Part shown: piece after piece, positions 9,277-18,232 of the stretch
Layout of the letters: the number at the start of each line of letters is the position of its first letter
Numbering within the stretch: the stretch's first letter is position 1
Origin: URNF01 sp045638005
GTDB taxonomy: Bacteria > Bacillota > Clostridia > Oscillospirales > Acutalibacteraceae
NCBI GenBank assembly: GCA_045638005.1
Contig: JAZUAN010000053.1
Location: forward strand, 13,091-77,090
Direction: 5' to 3'
Length of the DNA: 64,000 nt
Program-made: the position numbers and the translations under genes
Notes under the pieces: generated by a model
Databases searched by the model: none
The model's input: only the letters and a program-made list of their open reading frames with translations
What the model was told of the DNA's origin: nothing

Positions 9277-11211
9277 ATGTTGAAAATTAATTTAAGAGGC
9301 GACATCCGTGAGGTGGCAGAGAACACCACACTGGATGCGTTGTGTCGCGATATTTCCATGGGTCTTTATCGTAACTGCTGTGCAGCAAAGGTGAACGGCG
9401 AGGTAAAAGACCTGCGCGCCACGCTCACCGCCGACTGCGAGGTGGAATTCTTGACCTTTGATGCCCTGGACGGTAAAAAGGCGTATTGGCACACCACCTC
9501 TCACATCATGGCGCAGGCGGTAAAGCGTCTCTTCCCCGATGTGAAATTTGCCATCGGCCCTGCCACAAACGAAGGCTTTTACTACGATTTTGATACCGAC
9601 ATGACCTTCACCGCTGAAATTTTAGAAAAGATCGAAGCGGAAATGAAAAAGATCATAAAAGAAGCGCTGCCGCTCGAAAAATTCGTGCTATCCCGTGCAG
9701 AAGCGTTGGAACTCATGAAGGACGAGCCGTATAAGGTAGAACTCATCAACGATCTGCCCGAAGATGCCGAACTGTCTTTCTACCGTCAGGGCGATTTCAC
9801 CGATCTGTGCGCAGGCCCGCATCTGACCGACACCGGTAGAGTGAAGGCGGTCAAACTGCTGTCCGCCACCGGTGCATATTGGCGCGGCGACTCAAATAGA
9901 AAGATGCTCAAACGCATCTACGGTGTGTCCTTCCCCAAAGCATCCGAGTTGGAAGCGCATATTGAGAAACTGGAAGAAGCCAAAAAACGCGACCACAATA
10001 AACTCGGCCGCGACCTCGAATATTTCACCACCGTGGACGTTATCGGTCAGGGTCTGCCGATCCTGCTTCCCAAAGGTTCTCGCGTTATCCAGACGCTGCA
10101 ACGCTGGATCGAGGACGAGGAGCAGGCAAGAGGTTATCTGCTCACCAAAACGCCCTTGATGGCAAAGCGCGAGCTGTTCAAAATTTCCGGTCACTGGGAT
10201 CACTACCGTGATGGTATGTTCATTATGGGCGATCCCGATGACGAAGAGAAAGAGTGCTTTGCGCTCCGTCCGATGACCTGCCCGTTCCAGTATCAGGTAT
10301 ACCTCAACCGTCAGCGCTCCTACCGTGACCTGCCGATGCGTCTAGGTCAGACTTCCACCCTGTTCCGCAACGAGGATTCGGGTGAGATGCACGGTCTTAT
10401 CCGTGTGCGTCAGTTCACCATTTCAGAGGGGCATCTGGTGCTCCGCCCCGACCAACTCGAAGAGGAGTTCAAGGGATGTCTTGAACTCGCAAAATACGTG
10501 CTTGATACCGTAGGCATGCTGGAAGACTGCACCTTCCGCTTCTCCCAGTGGGATCCCGCCAACCCGAACAACAAGTACGAAGGCACTGCTGAGCAGTGGG
10601 AGACCGCACAGAAGGTCATGGGCGATATTTTGGACGCGCTGGGCGTCAACTACGAGATCGGTATTGATGAAGCCGCATTCTACGGCCCGAAACTGGATAT
10701 TCAGTACAAAAACGTATTCGGCAAAGAGGACACCATTGTCACCATCCAGATTGACATGCTGCTCGCTGAAAAATTCGGTATGTACTACATCGACGAAAAC
10801 GGCGAGAAAGCACTCCCTTATATCATTCACCGCACCTCTCTCGGCTGTTATGAGCGCACCCTCGCGTATTTGATCGAAAAATATGCAGGTGCTCTGCCCA
10901 CCTGGATGTCTCCCGAGCAGGTGCGCGTACTGCCCATCTCCGAGCGTCTCGCAGATAAGGCCGCTGAGGTGAATAAAGCGTTGCTCGCTGCCGGTGTCCG
11001 TTCTGAGTGGGACGAGCGCAACGAAAAGATCGGCTATAAAATCCGTGAAGCACAGCTGCAAAAGGTACCCTACATGTTGGTTATCGGCGATAAAGAGGCC
11101 GAAAGCGGTACCGTTTCCGTCCGTTCCCGCAAAGACGGCGATCTTGGCGCTATGCCGCTTGCCGACTTTATCGAAAAAATCAAAACCGAAATTGCCACCA
11201 AGGCAAGATAA
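9277..11211 (+). CDS. thrS: Threonyl-tRNA synthetase
   Basis: This class II synthetase charges tRNA-Thr. The 644 residues match the family length. In order: a TGS domain (about 1-62), the editing domain with HTTSHIMAQAV near residue 72 supplying the first zinc-type HxxxH, a catalytic core with RPMTCPFQYQVY near 331 and HRTSLGCYERTLAYLIE near 518, and a C-terminal anticodon-binding domain starting around 545 (VRVLPIS). The frame is open to TTG 9259, but ATG 9277 lies seven bases after AAAGGAG and is the start. It is controlled by the T-box leader just upstream and ends in a strong terminator. Confidence 0.97.
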   Translation: MLKINLRGDIREVAENTTLDALCRDISMGLYRNCCAAKVNGEVKDLRATLTADCEVEFLTFDALDGKKAYWHTTSHIMAQAVKRLFPDVKFAIGPATNEGFYYDFDTDMTFTAEILEKIEAEMKKIIKEALPLEKFVLSRAEALELMKDEPYKVELINDLPEDAELSFYRQGDFTDLCAGPHLTDTGRVKAVKLLSATGAYWRGDSNRKMLKRIYGVSFPKASELEAHIEKLEEAKKRDHNKLGRDLEYFTTVDVIGQGLPILLPKGSRVIQTLQRWIEDEEQARGYLLTKTPLMAKRELFKISGHWDHYRDGMFIMGDPDDEEKECFALRPMTCPFQYQVYLNRQRSYRDLPMRLGQTSTLFRNEDSGEMHGLIRVRQFTISEGHLVLRPDQLEEEFKGCLELAKYVLDTVGMLEDCTFRFSQWDPANPNNKYEGTAEQWETAQKVMGDILDALGVNYEIGIDEAAFYGPKLDIQYKNVFGKEDTIVTIQIDMLLAEKFGMYYIDENGEKALPYIIHRTSLGCYERTLAYLIEKYAGALPTWMSPEQVRVLPISERLADKAAEVNKALLAAGVRSEWDERNEKIGYKIREAQLQKVPYMLVIGDKEAESGTVSVRSRKDGDLGAMPLADFIEKIKTEIATKAR

Positions 11212-11224
11212 TAGCCACATTTTT

Positions 11225-11257
11225 GACCGCCTGCAAACCGCAGGTGGTCTTTTTTTA
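11225..11257 (+). terminator. Rho-independent terminator of thrS
   Basis: Arms GACCGCCTGC (11225-11234) and GCAGGTGGTC (11240-11249), with one G-T pair and loop AAACC, are followed by an eight-T run. Confidence 0.9.
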
Positions 11258-11268
11258 TAAAAAAGTTA

Positions 11269-11297
11269 TTGACAATGGATAAATAGCGTGCTATATT
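11269..11297 (+). promoter_or_regulatory. Promoter of the GntR/ABC operon
   Basis: TTGACA at 11269-11274 and TATATT at 11292-11297 are 17 bases apart, an almost perfect sigma-A promoter. Its start point would fall inside the palindrome at 11300-11326. Confidence 0.85.
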
Positions 11298-11299
11298 CT

Positions 11300-11326
11300 A
11301 GGTGTACTAGGTCACATAGTACACCT
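11300..11326 (+). promoter_or_regulatory. Perfect palindromic operator over the start point of the GntR operon
   Basis: AGGTGTACTA (11300-11309) and TAGTACACCT (11317-11326) form a perfect 10-base inverted repeat with a seven-base spacer, starting two bases after the -10 box. Its place over the start point fits repression of the operon by its own first gene product, a YtrA-type GntR regulator. The symmetry is seen; the binding is inferred. Confidence 0.8.
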
Positions 11327-11363
11327 AATACAGATCTGTTTAGCAATACATAGGAGGTGCTAC

Positions 11364-11741
11364 ATGTTCCACATAGACTCCTTATCCCGCCAGCCGGTGT
11401 ATGAACAGCTCATCGAGCAGTTGGAACGGTTCATACTGTCCGGCGTGCTGCATCCCGGCGACCAGCTACCGTCGGTACGCAGCTTGTCGATAGAACTGTC
11501 TATCAATCCCAACACTATCCAAAAAGCCTACGGCGAACTGGATACCCGCGGCATTATCTATTCTATCCCCGGCATCGGTTGTTTTGTCGCAGAGAATGCC
11601 GTACCTCTTCTCGCAGCCTTTAAACGACGCAAACTCACCGATCTTCGCGCCCTCGTGCAAGAGCTGGCACTGGCCGACATTGCAGAGGAGGAATTGCACG
11701 AGATCATTACATCTACGTATAACGGAGGTGCCACACAATGA
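11364..11741 (+). CDS. GntR-family transcriptional regulator, YtrA subfamily
   Basis: At 125 residues the protein is almost only a winged helix-turn-helix: QPVYEQLIEQLERFILSGVLHPGDQLPSVRSLSIELSINPNTIQKAYGELDTRG is typical GntR in its key parts GDQLPSVR and NPNTIQKAY, and a short helical tail of about 40 residues replaces the large effector domain of other GntR groups. That layout defines the YtrA subfamily, which usually represses a neighbouring ABC transporter. AGGAGGTG precedes the start. Its stop overlaps the ABC ATPase start by four bases. Likely autorepressed through the palindrome at 11300-11326; the inducer is unknown but related systems respond to cell-envelope antibiotics. Confidence 0.9.
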   Translation: MFHIDSLSRQPVYEQLIEQLERFILSGVLHPGDQLPSVRSLSIELSINPNTIQKAYGELDTRGIIYSIPGIGCFVAENAVPLLAAFKRRKLTDLRALVQELALADIAEEELHEIITSTYNGGATQ

Positions 11742-12640
11742 TCGAGGTCAAAAATCTTACCAAAAAATTTGAAGCCTTTACAGCACTGGATAACGTGACC
11801 TGTTCCATTCCGGAGGGATGCATTTACGGCATGGTTGGCTCTAACGGTGCCGGTAAATCCACCCTTTTACGTCTTATTTCGGGCGTATACCGCCAAAACA
11901 GCGGCGAGATACTCATCGACGGCGAACCGATCTGGGAAAACGAAAAACTCAAAGCACAGATTGCTTACGTGCCCGATGAGCTGTATTTTCTCGGCGGTTC
12001 CAACATGCAGCGCATGGCAAAGCTGTATACCGCCGCATTTCCGCAGTTTGATCACAAGCGGTTCGAAGAACTGACCCACGCCTTTGGGTTGGATCCGAAA
12101 AAATCGCTCTCCACCTTCTCAAAGGGTATGAAACGGCAGGCGTGCACCATTTTGGCGCTGTCCTCCCGCCCGAAATACATCTTTTTCGATGAAACCTTTG
12201 ATGGGTTGGATCCCATCATGCGTTCGCTGGTGAAAAAGCTCATCTGCAACGACGTGGTGGACAGAGGTGCTACCGCTATCATCACCTCCCACTCGCTGCG
12301 AGAGCTCGAGGATACCTGCGACCAATTAGCGCTTTTGCACAAGGGCGGTTTGGTACTGGAAAGCGACGTACAAAACCTCAAGACCTCGCTTTTCAAGGTG
12401 CAGATCGCGTTCAACCACGAATATGACGAGACCATGTTTGAAGGCTTGGATATTCTGCATTATACCAAGCACGGCTCGGTAGCGAGCCTTATCGTGCGCG
12501 GCAACCGCGAACAAACGATAGCCGCGTTGCAGGCAAAAATGCCTATCCTTTTAGACCTTTTGCCGCTCACGCTTGAAGAAGTATTCACCTACGAAATGGA
12601 AGCCCTCGGCTACATTTTCAACGAAGCATTGGAGGGATGA
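11738..12640 (+). CDS. ABC transporter ATP-binding protein (YtrB-like)
   Basis: The 300-residue protein has a full ABC ATPase: Walker A GSNGAGKST at about residues 33-41, a divergent signature FSKGMKRQ in place of LSGGQ near 127-134, Walker B IFFDETFDGLDP near 148-159 and the switch histidine in TSHSLRELE near 187. A C-terminal extension of about 90 residues probably contacts the partner. The signature form FSKGMKRQ is common in ATPases paired with ABC-2-type membrane proteins of YtrA-controlled cassettes. It overlaps the gntR stop by four bases and ends four bases before the membrane protein gene, so the three genes form one operon. The substrate cannot be told from sequence. Confidence 0.9.
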   Translation: MIEVKNLTKKFEAFTALDNVTCSIPEGCIYGMVGSNGAGKSTLLRLISGVYRQNSGEILIDGEPIWENEKLKAQIAYVPDELYFLGGSNMQRMAKLYTAAFPQFDHKRFEELTHAFGLDPKKSLSTFSKGMKRQACTILALSSRPKYIFFDETFDGLDPIMRSLVKKLICNDVVDRGATAIITSHSLRELEDTCDQLALLHKGGLVLESDVQNLKTSLFKVQIAFNHEYDETMFEGLDILHYTKHGSVASLIVRGNREQTIAALQAKMPILLDLLPLTLEEVFTYEMEALGYIFNEALEG

Positions 12641-12643
12641 GAT

Positions 12644-14812
12644 ATGACGAGTAAAACCCGCTCCCCGTTTTGGGATTTCAGCCCCCGCATCTTCGCGGAA
12701 GGTTTCCGCCAACTGCGCACCGTCGGCATTTTAGCGTTGGTTATCCTGTGCCTTGCCGCGGTTTTAATGCCGGTGGGGCTTGCCATTGATGCCTACGCAT
12801 ATCTGGAGGAAGGTCAAAAGGTCAACCAATCGTTAGTATCGCTCATGGATATGCACCCATTAAACGCTTTGCCCATGTACACCATGGCACTTATCATGCC
12901 GCTGATGGTGTTCGGGTTTATGAACAAGCGGCGTTCCAGTGATTTTTATCACGCGATACCGGTCAACCGTTCTGCTTTGTTTATCAGCCTTTTTGCATCC
13001 ATCATGGCGTGGATCGTGCTCGTCGTGGTAGCAAGCTCCGTCCTTTCGGTATGCATCACCCTGTGCTTCCCTGCGGTATTTCAATTAAATCTCAGCAGTA
13101 TCGTACCGTTTATGTGCAGTTCTCTTGCGGGCGCGCTGCTGGTCACCGGTTGTGTATCCATGGCAATGTGCATCACCGGTACCATCTTTAATAACCTGCT
13201 GGTCGCAGCACTTATCTTCTTCGGCCCGCGGTTACTGATGATGTACGTGTCGTTGTTGCTGCAGGATGCCGTCAACATCCTGCCGAATACACTCGATACC
13301 CCCTTGCTGGATTTCTCCTACAACATCCCGATGGGCATTCCGTATACCATCCTTTACATGGGCGACGGCACTGTCGAGGTGCTGCACAATTGGGACGGCA
13401 TTTTATACACCACCATCATCGGTCTTTTGTGGTTTGTAATCTCTCTGGCGCTGTTCCGCATCCGCGGCTCGGAAGCAGCCGAGCGTCCCGCCTCCACCCC
13501 GCTTTTGCAGCACGCCTACCGTCTGATCATCACCTTTATCGTGACCCTTATTCCTACCTGGGGTATTTTCGCCTGCATTCAGGATCCGGATCTGTTTGAA
13601 GAAACGGTCGCGTTCGTGATTTTCGTGTTATACCTTTTGGCGGCGATCGCCTTTTGCGTATACGAGCTCATCACCACTAAAAAGCCGAAAGAGCTGCTGC
13701 GTGTTGCAAAAACTTTCCCGCTGGTATTGCTCGCGGATATCGTACTGATCGTCGGCTTGCTGATCGGTATGCACGCTACGCTTTCTTTCCGTCCGTCCGC
13801 ATCTGAGATCACCTCTTTGTCCTTCAGTGATCTATATACGAATATCGATAAAGATTATTTCGAGGCGCGCGCATCTAAAGTGACCATCAAAGATCCCGCG
13901 GTCATCGGATTAGCGGCAAAACGTTTGGAGGAAGCCGCCGAAAAAAATAGTCCCTACGGCGATATTAAGGACGCCCTCAAATCCTGGTCGGAAGTGGAAA
14001 CAAGTGATTTTCTGGTCACCTTCCGCACGAAAGGTGCCACAAAGCAGCGCGTGCTTTGCTTTACCTACGAAGAAACGCAAGTAATCTTAAAAGCAATGGC
14101 AAGCAACACCGAATATCAAAACATCTACCAACTGCCCGCGCTCGGTCACAAAACGTCGGTGAATTTCTGGGAACTCACCCAAGAGCAAAGCAACGAAGTA
14201 TACCGAGTGATGTGCGAGGAGGTCAAGGCGTTATCCTATGAGCAACGTCTTGAGCTGCTGTCCGGCTACTATCCGGATGCGCAAGGACTCCAGGCATGGC
14301 TTTCGATAGAAACCGCCATCGGTGCGCAAAACTACAACTTTGAGATCGCGCTGTCTGCCAAACATTGTCCGAAAGCCGCCAAATTGTATCTGCAATATGA
14401 ATACGAAAACAGCGCTGAGGACCGCGAGCAGATACTTTGCGGCATAAAGGACTTTGCCGGTTACGTGAAACAATACGAGTATGCTTCCTTCTCTGCTGAT
14501 ATCATCAGCCCCGGCGGTGAAAGCAGTAATGTTTATGTTGAACCTACCGAAGACGAGCAGGTAGACGCATTGCTTAAAAAGGTCGCCGAAAACGTCGTAG
14601 ACCGCGCCCCCACCCTCACCGAGCCGTTATATTATTTTAGCTTTAATTACGAGGAAAGCGTCGAAGCTGAAGACCTTGAGGATAAGTACTATGCAAAGTA
14701 TCATCATTTCTATTCCGGCGTTGTCTTAAATGAGGAAGGGCGCGCCGCCTTAGAAGCGCTCGAAAAACTAGAAGTAAACGAGGACGAAGATGAAGTCGAC
14801 TACGTAAAATAA
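12644..14812 (+). CDS. ABC-2-type membrane protein with large C-terminal outside domain
   Basis: The 722-residue protein is the probable membrane partner of the ATPase. The first 375 residues hold about nine hydrophobic segments, grouped at roughly 28-48, 85-105, 115-205, 245-265 and 290-375. After residue 380 the chain is soluble and acidic (about 340 residues, ending EVNEDEDEVDYVK), with no recognised domain; by topology it could lie outside the membrane. The helical half resembles the ABC-2 family, including KRRSSDFYHAIPV after the second helix, a motif common in Clostridia permeases of this type. Unusually large for such a permease. Function in envelope-stress or peptide export is inference from the GntR neighbour. 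Confidence 0.75.
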   Translation: MTSKTRSPFWDFSPRIFAEGFRQLRTVGILALVILCLAAVLMPVGLAIDAYAYLEEGQKVNQSLVSLMDMHPLNALPMYTMALIMPLMVFGFMNKRRSSDFYHAIPVNRSALFISLFASIMAWIVLVVVASSVLSVCITLCFPAVFQLNLSSIVPFMCSSLAGALLVTGCVSMAMCITGTIFNNLLVAALIFFGPRLLMMYVSLLLQDAVNILPNTLDTPLLDFSYNIPMGIPYTILYMGDGTVEVLHNWDGILYTTIIGLLWFVISLALFRIRGSEAAERPASTPLLQHAYRLIITFIVTLIPTWGIFACIQDPDLFEETVAFVIFVLYLLAAIAFCVYELITTKKPKELLRVAKTFPLVLLADIVLIVGLLIGMHATLSFRPSASEITSLSFSDLYTNIDKDYFEARASKVTIKDPAVIGLAAKRLEEAAEKNSPYGDIKDALKSWSEVETSDFLVTFRTKGATKQRVLCFTYEETQVILKAMASNTEYQNIYQLPALGHKTSVNFWELTQEQSNEVYRVMCEEVKALSYEQRLELLSGYYPDAQGLQAWLSIETAIGAQNYNFEIALSAKHCPKAAKLYLQYEYENSAEDREQILCGIKDFAGYVKQYEYASFSADIISPGGESSNVYVEPTEDEQVDALLKKVAENVVDRAPTLTEPLYYFSFNYEESVEAEDLEDKYYAKYHHFYSGVVLNEEGRAALEALEKLEVNEDEDEVDYVK

Positions 14813-14825
14813 CCACAAAAACAAG

Positions 14826-14862
14826 AAAAGGGAACCGCCACAACTTGTCGCGGGTGCCTTTT
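14826..14862. terminator. Two-way terminator between the ABC operon and glgP
   Basis: A nearly symmetrical hairpin centred on 14844 pairs AAAAGG.A.CCGC.ACA with TGT.GCGG.T.CCTTTT, with three mismatches. It lies between convergent stops and has T-rich ends on both strands. Confidence 0.6.
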
Positions 14863-14873
14863 CACATATATGC

Positions 14874-17276
14874 TTACTTCATTTTCACCGGTCTGCAATG
14901 CCAGATGCGGTCGGAATAATCGCGGATAGAACGGTCGGAAGCGAACACGCCGCTGCCTGCTGTGTTGAGCAGTGCTTTGCGCGCCCACGCATCCTTATCG
15001 GTATACACAGATGCAGAAAGCGCCTGCGCACGGCGATAATCCTCAAAATCGGCGAGCACCATATACGGATCTCTGCCGGTGAGCGAGCCTGCAACCTCCG
15101 CATACTGTCTACCGCCAAAGCCCTGATACATCACATCAATAGCGCGGTGAATATCGGGGTTTTGCATATATAGGCTGCGCGGATCGTAGCCGGCAGCTTT
15201 GCGCGCTTCCACCTCGGGAGTACGCATACCAAAGAGGAAGATGTTATCATCCCCCACCGCCTCGTGGATCTCAACGTTCGCGCCATCCAGCGTACCCAGC
15301 GTAATCGCGCCGTTCATCATCAGCTTCATGTTGCCGGTACCGGAGGCTTCCGTACCCGCAAGCGAGATTTGCTCACTGATGTCCGCAGCGGGCATCAACA
15401 ACTCCGCCAAGGTCACACGGTAATCCTCCACATACACCACTTTCAACTTGTCTCTGACCAGCGGATCGTTTTCGATCTCTTTGGCAAGGTTGCAGATAAA
15501 GCGGATGATCTCTTTGGCGAGATAATATCCCGGCGCGGATTTCGCGCCGAAAATATAAGTGCGCGGGGTGAAATCCATGTTGGGATTTTCTTTCAGTTGC
15601 AGATAGCTGTGCAGAATGTGCAGCGCATTCAAATGCTGACGCTTATATTCATGCAGACGTTTCACCTGTACGTCAAACAGCGAATCAGGATCAACGGTAA
15701 CACCGTTCATTTCCTTGATATATTTGGCAAGACGCTCTTTATTCTCGCGCTTGATCTTCATAAAGTCGGCAAGCGCAGCCTTATCGTCCGCAAAAGCCTC
15801 CAACTTTTTCAGTTCAGATGCATCATACACAAACTGTCCGCCGATCTTATCGGTGATATACGCGGTCAGTCCGGGGTTTGCCTGACACAGCCAGCGACGA
15901 TGCGCGATACCGTTGGTAACGTTCTTGAATTTCTCGGGCGCAACCTCGTGCACCTCGGGGAACACCGTTTCCTTCACGATCTCGCTGTGCAGCTTGGAAA
16001 CACCGTTGATGGAATGGCAAGCGGCAACGCAAAGATTTGCCATCTTTATCTGTCCGTAGCTGATGATCGCCATGCGGCTGACCTTGTTTGTATCGCCGCC
16101 GGTCTTCTCCATCATTTCGGCACTGTAACGGTCGTTGATCTCTTTGACGATCTGATAAATGCGCGGCAAACGACCCGCAAACAGATCCTCCGGCCAACAT
16201 TCAAGCGCTTCCGCCATGACCGTATGGTTGGTGTAGGCAAAGGTCTTTTGAATAATCGCCCACGCCTCCTCCCAGGTATAGCCGCACTCATCCAGCATAA
16301 TGCGCATGAGTTCGGGGATAGCAAGGGTAGGATGGGTATCGTTGATGTGGATCGCCGCCATTTCCGGCAGGTTATTCAGGGTGCCGTACTGTTCAAGATG
16401 ACGGCGCACGATATCCTGAATGGACGCGGAAACGAGGAAATACTGCTGAGACAGACGCAGCGACTTACCCTCTCTGTGGTTATCAGCGGGATACAGCACC
16501 TGCGTGATGACCTCCGCCATAGCTTTTTGCTCCATAGCGCGCATGTATTCACCTTGGTTAAACAAGGACATGTCCATGCCGGGCGCAGTAGCGCGCCACA
16601 AACGCAGGGTAGAAACCGCTTTGCCGTCCTTACCCGCAACCATAAGATCATACGGCTGTGCGATCACAACGGTGGCGTTTTCGTGTTCTACGTGGTGGAA
16701 ATCGTTGTCCCACCATTCGCGCACGTATCCGTCAAAGCGCACTTCCTTCGCAAGCTCGGGGCGGGGCAACAGCCAACTTTCGCCACCGGGAAGCCAAAAA
16801 TCGGGCATCTCGGTCTGCCAACCGTCCACCAATTTTTGGCGGAAGATGCCGTATTCATATAACAGCGAATAGCCGATAGCGGGAATAGAGTTGGTGGCAA
16901 GACCGTCGAGGAAGCAAGCGGCAAGACGACCCAGGCCGCCGTTACCCAGACCCGCGTCCGGCTCCAGCTCATACAAAGCGTCCAGTTTTACGTGATACTC
17001 TTTGAGCACTGCAGCAGCATCCTCGGTGAGGTTTAAATTGTACAATGTGTTTTTCAATGAACGACCCATCAAGAATTCCATACACAGATAATATACCTGC
17101 TTGGCATCCTGCTTATGGGTCTCGGAAACGTAACGAATGCGGTTTTCACGCATCACGTCCCGCAGCACCAATACCAGCGCATTATAAAAATGCTCGTTAG
17201 TGGCATTTTCGGGCTGAACAGAAAAACTGTGCAACAGCTTTGCATCCAAAGCCTGTTGCAGTTCTTTTTTGGTCAT
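14874..17276 (-). CDS. glgP: Glycogen/starch (alpha-glucan) phosphorylase
   Basis: This enzyme releases glucose 1-phosphate from glycogen or starch using a pyridoxal-phosphate cofactor. The 800-residue protein is of normal length (GT35 family). Visible landmarks are YYLCMEFLMGRSL near residue 60, GNGGLGRLAACFLDG near 110, HEYKRQHLNALH near 540, and the cofactor site EASGTGNMKLMMNGA near 640, whose lysine binds pyridoxal phosphate. The frame is open upstream to 17336, but ATG 17276 directly follows GGAGGGATT and matches known N-termini (MTKKEL). It stands alone, with its own promoter; no other glycogen genes are nearby. Confidence 0.95.
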   Translation of the reverse strand: MTKKELQQALDAKLLHSFSVQPENATNEHFYNALVLVLRDVMRENRIRYVSETHKQDAKQVYYLCMEFLMGRSLKNTLYNLNLTEDAAAVLKEYHVKLDALYELEPDAGLGNGGLGRLAACFLDGLATNSIPAIGYSLLYEYGIFRQKLVDGWQTEMPDFWLPGGESWLLPRPELAKEVRFDGYVREWWDNDFHHVEHENATVVIAQPYDLMVAGKDGKAVSTLRLWRATAPGMDMSLFNQGEYMRAMEQKAMAEVITQVLYPADNHREGKSLRLSQQYFLVSASIQDIVRRHLEQYGTLNNLPEMAAIHINDTHPTLAIPELMRIMLDECGYTWEEAWAIIQKTFAYTNHTVMAEALECWPEDLFAGRLPRIYQIVKEINDRYSAEMMEKTGGDTNKVSRMAIISYGQIKMANLCVAACHSINGVSKLHSEIVKETVFPEVHEVAPEKFKNVTNGIAHRRWLCQANPGLTAYITDKIGGQFVYDASELKKLEAFADDKAALADFMKIKRENKERLAKYIKEMNGVTVDPDSLFDVQVKRLHEYKRQHLNALHILHSYLQLKENPNMDFTPRTYIFGAKSAPGYYLAKEIIRFICNLAKEIENDPLVRDKLKVVYVEDYRVTLAELLMPAADISEQISLAGTEASGTGNMKLMMNGAITLGTLDGANVEIHEAVGDDNIFLFGMRTPEVEARKAAGYDPRSLYMQNPDIHRAIDVMYQGFGGRQYAEVAGSLTGRDPYMVLADFEDYRRAQALSASVYTDKDAWARKALLNTAGSGVFASDRSIRDYSDRIWHCRPVKMK

Positions 17277-17307
17277 AATACAATCCCTCCAAAATAGGTT
17301 CCTTTCT

Positions 17308-17336
17308 AGTATACAGTATAACCACGCGCTTTGCAA
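17308..17336 (-). promoter_or_regulatory. Promoter of glgP
   Basis: On the minus strand TTGCAA (17336-17331) and TATACT (17313-17308) are 17 bases apart, about 25 bases before the ribosome site. Farther upstream an inverted repeat AAAACAGA/TCTGTTTT (17384-17391, 17401-17408) may be an operator for either divergent gene. Nothing else was seen in this 266-base gap besides the forward promoter at 17479. Confidence 0.65.
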
Positions 17337-17478
17337 CCTATTTTTTTGAGCATATTGTACAAAGTTTTCAATATAAAGTCATTAAAACAGATCCGTATAG
17401 TCTGTTTTGCACAAAAAATAACCGTTTTTCCATTATAAGGAAGGGAAGGCATCGCTGTTTCTATGTCAAAATAAGGGG

Positions 17479-17507
17479 TAGACAAAACAAAAAGCGTGTG
17501 CTAAACT
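17479..17507 (+). promoter_or_regulatory. Promoter of the SGNH hydrolase gene
   Basis: TAGACA (17479-17484) and TAAACT (17502-17507) are 17 bases apart and lie 35 bases before the start codon, which is preceded by TAGGAGGAA. Confidence 0.6.
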
Positions 17508-17542
17508 GTATGTAAACAATTAAACCTAGGAGGAATATAGTT

Positions 17543-18154
17543 ATGAACATTGTATTTCAAGGCGATTCTATCACCGATTGCAGCAGAGGCAACGGTTTTG
17601 GTGCCGGTTACGCGATGATGTGTACTGCAGAATTAACGGGGGCGGAGCCCGGCAAATATGTTTGCTACAACCGCGGCATCGGCGGCAACCGCGTGACCGA
17701 TCTGCTGGCGCGTTGGAAGAAGGATTGTCTTAATTTAGAGCCGGATTTTCTGTCTATTCATATTGGCGTCAATGACGTTTGGCATGAGCTCGACTTTAAA
17801 AACGGCGTAAACGTTGAATTGTATGAGGCAGTATACGATCTGCTGCTTGCCCACACCTTTAAAATGCGTCCCAACATTAAAATTATGCTGATGGATCCGT
17901 TTGTGATGCATGGTCCTTCAACCGAAGAACATTTTGAGTATTTCTCGAAAGAAGTCGCGCTGCGCCGTGAAGTGGTGAGCCGTCTTGCAAAGAAATATAA
18001 TCTGCCGGTCATCCCGCTGCAGGACATCTTTGACGAAGCGTGCAAGCGCGCGCCCGACTCATGCTGGACGGGCGACGGTGTGCATCCCTCCCCCGCAGGT
18101 CACGCGCTGATTGCGAAACATTGGTTGGCAAAGTTCCACGAATTAAACGGCTAA
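17543..18154 (+). CDS. SGNH/GDSL-family hydrolase
   Basis: The 203-residue protein is a single SGNH esterase/lipase domain. Block I is FQGDSITD at about residues 4-11 with the nucleophile serine, block II GIGGNRV near 48-54, block III GVNDVWHE near 75 with the oxyanion asparagine, and block V DGVHPS near 182-187 with the catalytic Asp and His. No signal peptide is present, so it should act in the cytoplasm, perhaps removing acetyl or other acyl groups from sugars as its close bacterial relatives do. The real substrate is unknown. It is a single-gene unit with its own promoter, followed by a terminator that overlaps the tRNA promoter. Confidence 0.9.
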   Translation: MNIVFQGDSITDCSRGNGFGAGYAMMCTAELTGAEPGKYVCYNRGIGGNRVTDLLARWKKDCLNLEPDFLSIHIGVNDVWHELDFKNGVNVELYEAVYDLLLAHTFKMRPNIKIMLMDPFVMHGPSTEEHFEYFSKEVALRREVVSRLAKKYNLPVIPLQDIFDEACKRAPDSCWTGDGVHPSPAGHALIAKHWLAKFHELNG

Positions 18155-18160
18155 AAAACA

Positions 18161-18189
18161 TTGACATTTGTGCTTTGAACAGCTATAAT
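18161..18189 (+). promoter_or_regulatory. Consensus promoter of tRNA-Ser
   Basis: TTGACA (18161-18166) and TATAAT (18184-18189) with a 17-base spacer form a perfect sigma-A promoter, starting only seven bases after the SGNH stop codon. Confidence 0.92.
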
Positions 18190-18190
18190 A

Positions 18191-18223
18191 AATGGCGGTC
18201 GGTATTCTCGACCGCCATTTTTA
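18191..18223 (+). terminator. Hairpin terminator of the SGNH gene, lying over the tRNA start point
   Basis: AATGGCGGTCG (18191-18201) and CGACCGCCATT (18209-18219) pair perfectly over a seven-base loop, followed by TTTTTA. Transcripts from the tRNA promoter should start near 18196 and so lack the first bases of the stem, while transcripts of the SGNH gene contain it all. Confidence 0.8.
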
Positions 18224-18232
18224 TATGCGCAC

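Noticed and set aside
15264..16862. Long open frame of 532 codons on the plus strand inside glgP
   Set aside because: It is the mirror of a strongly conserved phosphorylase gene; it has no ribosome site or family match.
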